A DNA stretch of 7,088 nt from JASHUC01 sp035606175 (GTDB lineage Bacteria > Pseudomonadota > Gammaproteobacteria > Steroidobacterales > Steroidobacteraceae). The notes beneath the pieces were generated by a model. The model had not been told where the DNA came from and searched no databases. It saw only the letters and a list, made by a program, of their open reading frames with translations. Positions 4,817-7,088 of this stretch are shown piece by piece (positions within the stretch are counted from its first letter, which is position 1; every line of letters starts with the position of its first letter). Both the position numbers and the translations under genes were made by a program. Location: positions 1 to 7,088 of the forward strand of contig DATNFW010000091.1 of NCBI GenBank assembly GCA_035606175.1. The letters are read 5' to 3'.

Positions 4817-7088
4817 AGGCCCGCGACAGTCGTGCGATCTCGCGGCGCACGGCACTCGCAGCAGGCGGGGCGCTCATCGTTCACTTTGCGCTAGGCGCGC
4901 GCGCGGCGCGCGGGTCGCCCGGTGCGCCCCGATCGCCCGCATCGCCGGCACCGGCCGATCGTGGCGGCGCGGGCGCAGCGGGCTTCGGCGGTCCGGGACG
5001 AGCTGGGCGCGCCGAGTCCGATCTGCCGGGAAGTCTGCGGCGCTTCCCGATGCTCGATTCGTGGCTGCGCATCGACACGAGCGGGGCGATCACGCTCTTC
5101 ACCGGCAAGGCGGAGCTCGGGCAGGGCATTGAGACGGCGCTGGTGCAGATCGCGGCAGAGGAGCTCGCCGTGGCCCCCGCCAGCATCACGATCGTGACGG
5201 CGGACACGAGCCGCACGCCCGACGAGGGTTTCACCGCGGGCAGCCACTCGATGCAGGACAGCGGAACGGCAATATTGAATGCGGCGGCGCAGGCGAGGGA
5301 GATCCTCCTCGGTCTGGCGGCTCGACGTTGGCGGCTGCCGCCCGAGGCGCTGCGCGTCGAGGGCGGGATCGTCACGGCACGGAGCGGTCGGCGCATCGGC
5401 TACGGAACGCTCGTCGCGGCGCAGACGCTGCACGTGCGCGCGGAGCCGCATTCGCATCTGACGGAGCCGGGCCGGCATCGGCTGATCGGTGTCTCGATGC
5501 CGCGCCTCGACATCCCTGCGAAGCTGACAGGCGAGGCGATCTATGTGCAGGACCTCAAGCTTTCCGGAATGGTCCATGCGCGCATCGTGCGGCCGCCGAG
5601 CTACGGCGCGCAGCTTCTCTCCGTCGAGACCGAGGCGGTGCGGCGGCTGCCCGGCGTGATTGAAATAGTGCGCGACGGGAGCTATCTCGCAGTCGTCGCC
5701 GCGCGCGAGTATCAGGCGATCGCTGCGATGGAGGCGCTCGCGCGCGCGGCTCGCTGGCGCGAGCAAGCCGAGCTCCCCGACCGGGCAAAGATCTTCGGAG
5801 AGCTCGCGAGCTGGCCCTCGAATGAGATAGATCTCGCGAGCGATCGGAGCTCGGGAAGCCGCGGCCCATCGGCCCCCGCTATTCGAACGCTGCAGGCGGA
5901 GTATCGCCGTCCCTATCTGATGCACGCCTCGATAGGACCCTCGTGCGCGGTCGCGCGCTTCGAGGCCGGCGGGCTCACGGTCTGGACGCACAGCCAGGGC
6001 GTCTATCCGCTGCGCCGCGCACTCGCCGAGCTGCTGCAGCTGCCCGAAGATCGAGTGCATTGCATTCATGCACAGGGCTCAGGATGCTACGGCCACAACG
6101 GCGCCGACGATGCGGCCGCAGATGCGGCACTCATTGCACGGGCCGTGCCGGGGCGCGCCGTGCGGGTGCAGTGGATGCGGGCGGATGAGCATCTCTGGGA
6201 GCCTTACGGTCCGGCAATGCTTGCCCGTGTCCGCGGAGCGCTCGATGCCGGCGGCCACATCGCCTCGTGGGACTACGAGGTCTGGAGCAATACGCACTCC
6301 ACTCGTCCGGGCGGGGCCGGGAACCTGATGCCCGCGTGGTTTCTCGAGCACTCCCTTGCACCACACCCTCCGCACCCGATACCGCTGCCGGAGGGGGGCG
6401 GCGACCGCAATGCGCTTCCGCTCTATCGCATCCCGAGACTCGGCGCGCGCTATCACTTCATTCCCCAGATGCCGCTCCGTGTCTCCGCACTGCGCTCGCT
6501 CGGTGCGCACCTCAACGTGTTCGCCATCGAGAGCTTCATGGAAGAGCTCGCACTCGCGGCCGGAGTCGATTCAATCGAGTTCCGATTGCGCCACCTCGAG
6601 GACCCGCGGGCCGTAGACGTCATTCGAGCGGCTGCGAAGCGCTTCGGCTGGACCGGCCGAGCGCGCACCCGGGGCGTGGGTCATGGCTTCGCGTTCGCGC
6701 GCTACAAGAACCTCGCTGCCTATGCGGCGATCGCCATCGAAGCGCAGGTCGACAGCGGCGGACGCGTGCGGGTGCGGCGTGCCGCTGCGGCCGTCGATTG
6801 CGGTGAGGCCGTCAATCCCGACGGCGTGCGCAATCAAATCGAGGGAGGCATTCTGCAGGCGAGCAGCTGGACGCTGAAAGAATCCGTGGCGTTCGACCGG
6901 CGGCACATCACGAGCCGTGACTGGGCCTCATATCCCATCCTCCGCTTCGAGGATGTCCCGGACTCGATCGAAGTGGTCGTCGCGGATCGGCCGGGACAGC
7001 CGTTTCTCGGTCTCGGGGAGGCCGCGCAGGGGCCGACCGCTGCCGCGATCGTCAACGCGGTCGCGGACGCTGCGGGTGTTCGCATTCG
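4813..7088 (+). CDS. Molybdenum hydroxylase large subunit, Moco-binding, Tat-exported (IorB/NicB-like), 3' end cut by the window
   Basis: The frame is open from the ATG at 4813 to the edge: 758 complete codons, no stop. The N-terminus has a twin-arginine signal (SRRTALAAGG, Arg11-Arg12, hydrophobic to about 27), then a Pro/Ala/Gly-rich stretch (about 33-70), so the enzyme is probably periplasmic. Family motifs follow: FTGKAELGQGIET (96-108), IPAKLTGEAIYVQDL in the middle, RPYLMHASIGPSCAVA, and HSQGVYPLR with Gln395, a likely Moco contact. Then come QGSGCYGHNGADD (421-433), VQWMRADEHLWEPYGPAM and ALRSLGAHLNVFAIESFMEELA (from 559). Near the end stands GLGEAAQGP, with Glu736 at the place of the catalytic glutamate. 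The CYGHNGADD and WMR-DE-WEPYG elements recall isoquinoline 1-oxidoreductase and nicotinate dehydrogenase large subunits. Family assignment is firm; substrate is not. An ordinary IorB would end within some tens of residues; NicB-type proteins carry extra cytochrome c domains, which cannot be judged here. It overlaps the small-subunit stop by four bases. Confidence 0.92.
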   Translation, partial: MKARDSRAISRRTALAAGGALIVHFALGARAARGSPGAPRSPASPAPADRGGAGAAGFGGPGRAGRAESDLPGSLRRFPMLDSWLRIDTSGAITLFTGKAELGQGIETALVQIAAEELAVAPASITIVTADTSRTPDEGFTAGSHSMQDSGTAILNAAAQAREILLGLAARRWRLPPEALRVEGGIVTARSGRRIGYGTLVAAQTLHVRAEPHSHLTEPGRHRLIGVSMPRLDIPAKLTGEAIYVQDLKLSGMVHARIVRPPSYGAQLLSVETEAVRRLPGVIEIVRDGSYLAVVAAREYQAIAAMEALARAARWREQAELPDRAKIFGELASWPSNEIDLASDRSSGSRGPSAPAIRTLQAEYRRPYLMHASIGPSCAVARFEAGGLTVWTHSQGVYPLRRALAELLQLPEDRVHCIHAQGSGCYGHNGADDAAADAALIARAVPGRAVRVQWMRADEHLWEPYGPAMLARVRGALDAGGHIASWDYEVWSNTHSTRPGGAGNLMPAWFLEHSLAPHPPHPIPLPEGGGDRNALPLYRIPRLGARYHFIPQMPLRVSALRSLGAHLNVFAIESFMEELALAAGVDSIEFRLRHLEDPRAVDVIRAAAKRFGWTGRARTRGVGHGFAFARYKNLAAYAAIAIEAQVDSGGRVRVRRAAAAVDCGEAVNPDGVRNQIEGGILQASSWTLKESVAFDRRHITSRDWASYPILRFEDVPDSIEVVVADRPGQPFLGLGEAAQGPTAAAIVNAVADAAGVRI

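Noticed and set aside
3983..4855. Minus-strand open frame of 290 codons across the divergent region
   Set aside because: It overlaps three well-supported genes in other frames and has no plausible domain.
4882..4915. Alternating GC tract near the start of the large-subunit gene as a repeat or slippage site
   Set aside because: It encodes the end of the Tat signal and the frame continues correctly into the conserved domain, so no break is evident.
4891..6069. Minus-strand open frame of 392 codons
   Set aside because: It is antisense to the molybdenum hydroxylase large subunit, which has clear family motifs along the same stretch.

Overview
The window is GC-rich proteobacterial-type DNA, densely packed with genes and without RNA genes, CRISPR arrays or insertion sequences that I can see. 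Protein style (MoaA, MoeA and a Tat-exported xanthine-dehydrogenase-family enzyme) suggests a soil or aquatic gammaproteobacterium of the xanthomonad/Steroidobacter kind. That taxonomic guess is inference only and of low confidence.

Positions 1 to 4263 hold a minus-strand cluster for molybdenum cofactor (Moco) biosynthesis. In transcription order it reads: a small secreted protein of unknown function (4263-3874), moeA (3831-2632), moaA (2566-1499), moaC (1506-1021, overlapping moaA by 8 bases), a fused mobA-moaD gene (971-81), and the first codons of moaE running off the left edge. Together MoaA and MoaC turn GTP into cyclic pyranopterin monophosphate (cPMP), MoaD with MoaE add the dithiolene sulfurs, MoeA inserts molybdenum and MobA attaches GMP. 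The MoeB-type activator, MogA/MoaB and the molybdate transporter are not in the window.

Positions 4264 to 4327 are a very short divergent intergenic region. From 4328 to the right edge, on the plus strand, lie the two subunits of a molybdenum hydroxylase. The small one carries two [2Fe-2S] clusters. The large Moco-binding one has a Tat signal and resembles isoquinoline 1-oxidoreductase or nicotinate dehydrogenase large subunits. The two reading frames overlap by an ATGA. The large-subunit frame stays open to the end of the window, where the conserved active-site glutamate motif and near-C-terminal sequence are already visible.

The layout is therefore a cofactor-synthesis operon back to back with an enzyme that uses the cofactor. 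The points most worth a second look are the MobA-MoaD fusion with a perfect Shine-Dalgarno sequence inside its linker, an apparent one-base frame break at the start of moaE, and a palindrome covering the moeA ribosome binding site.
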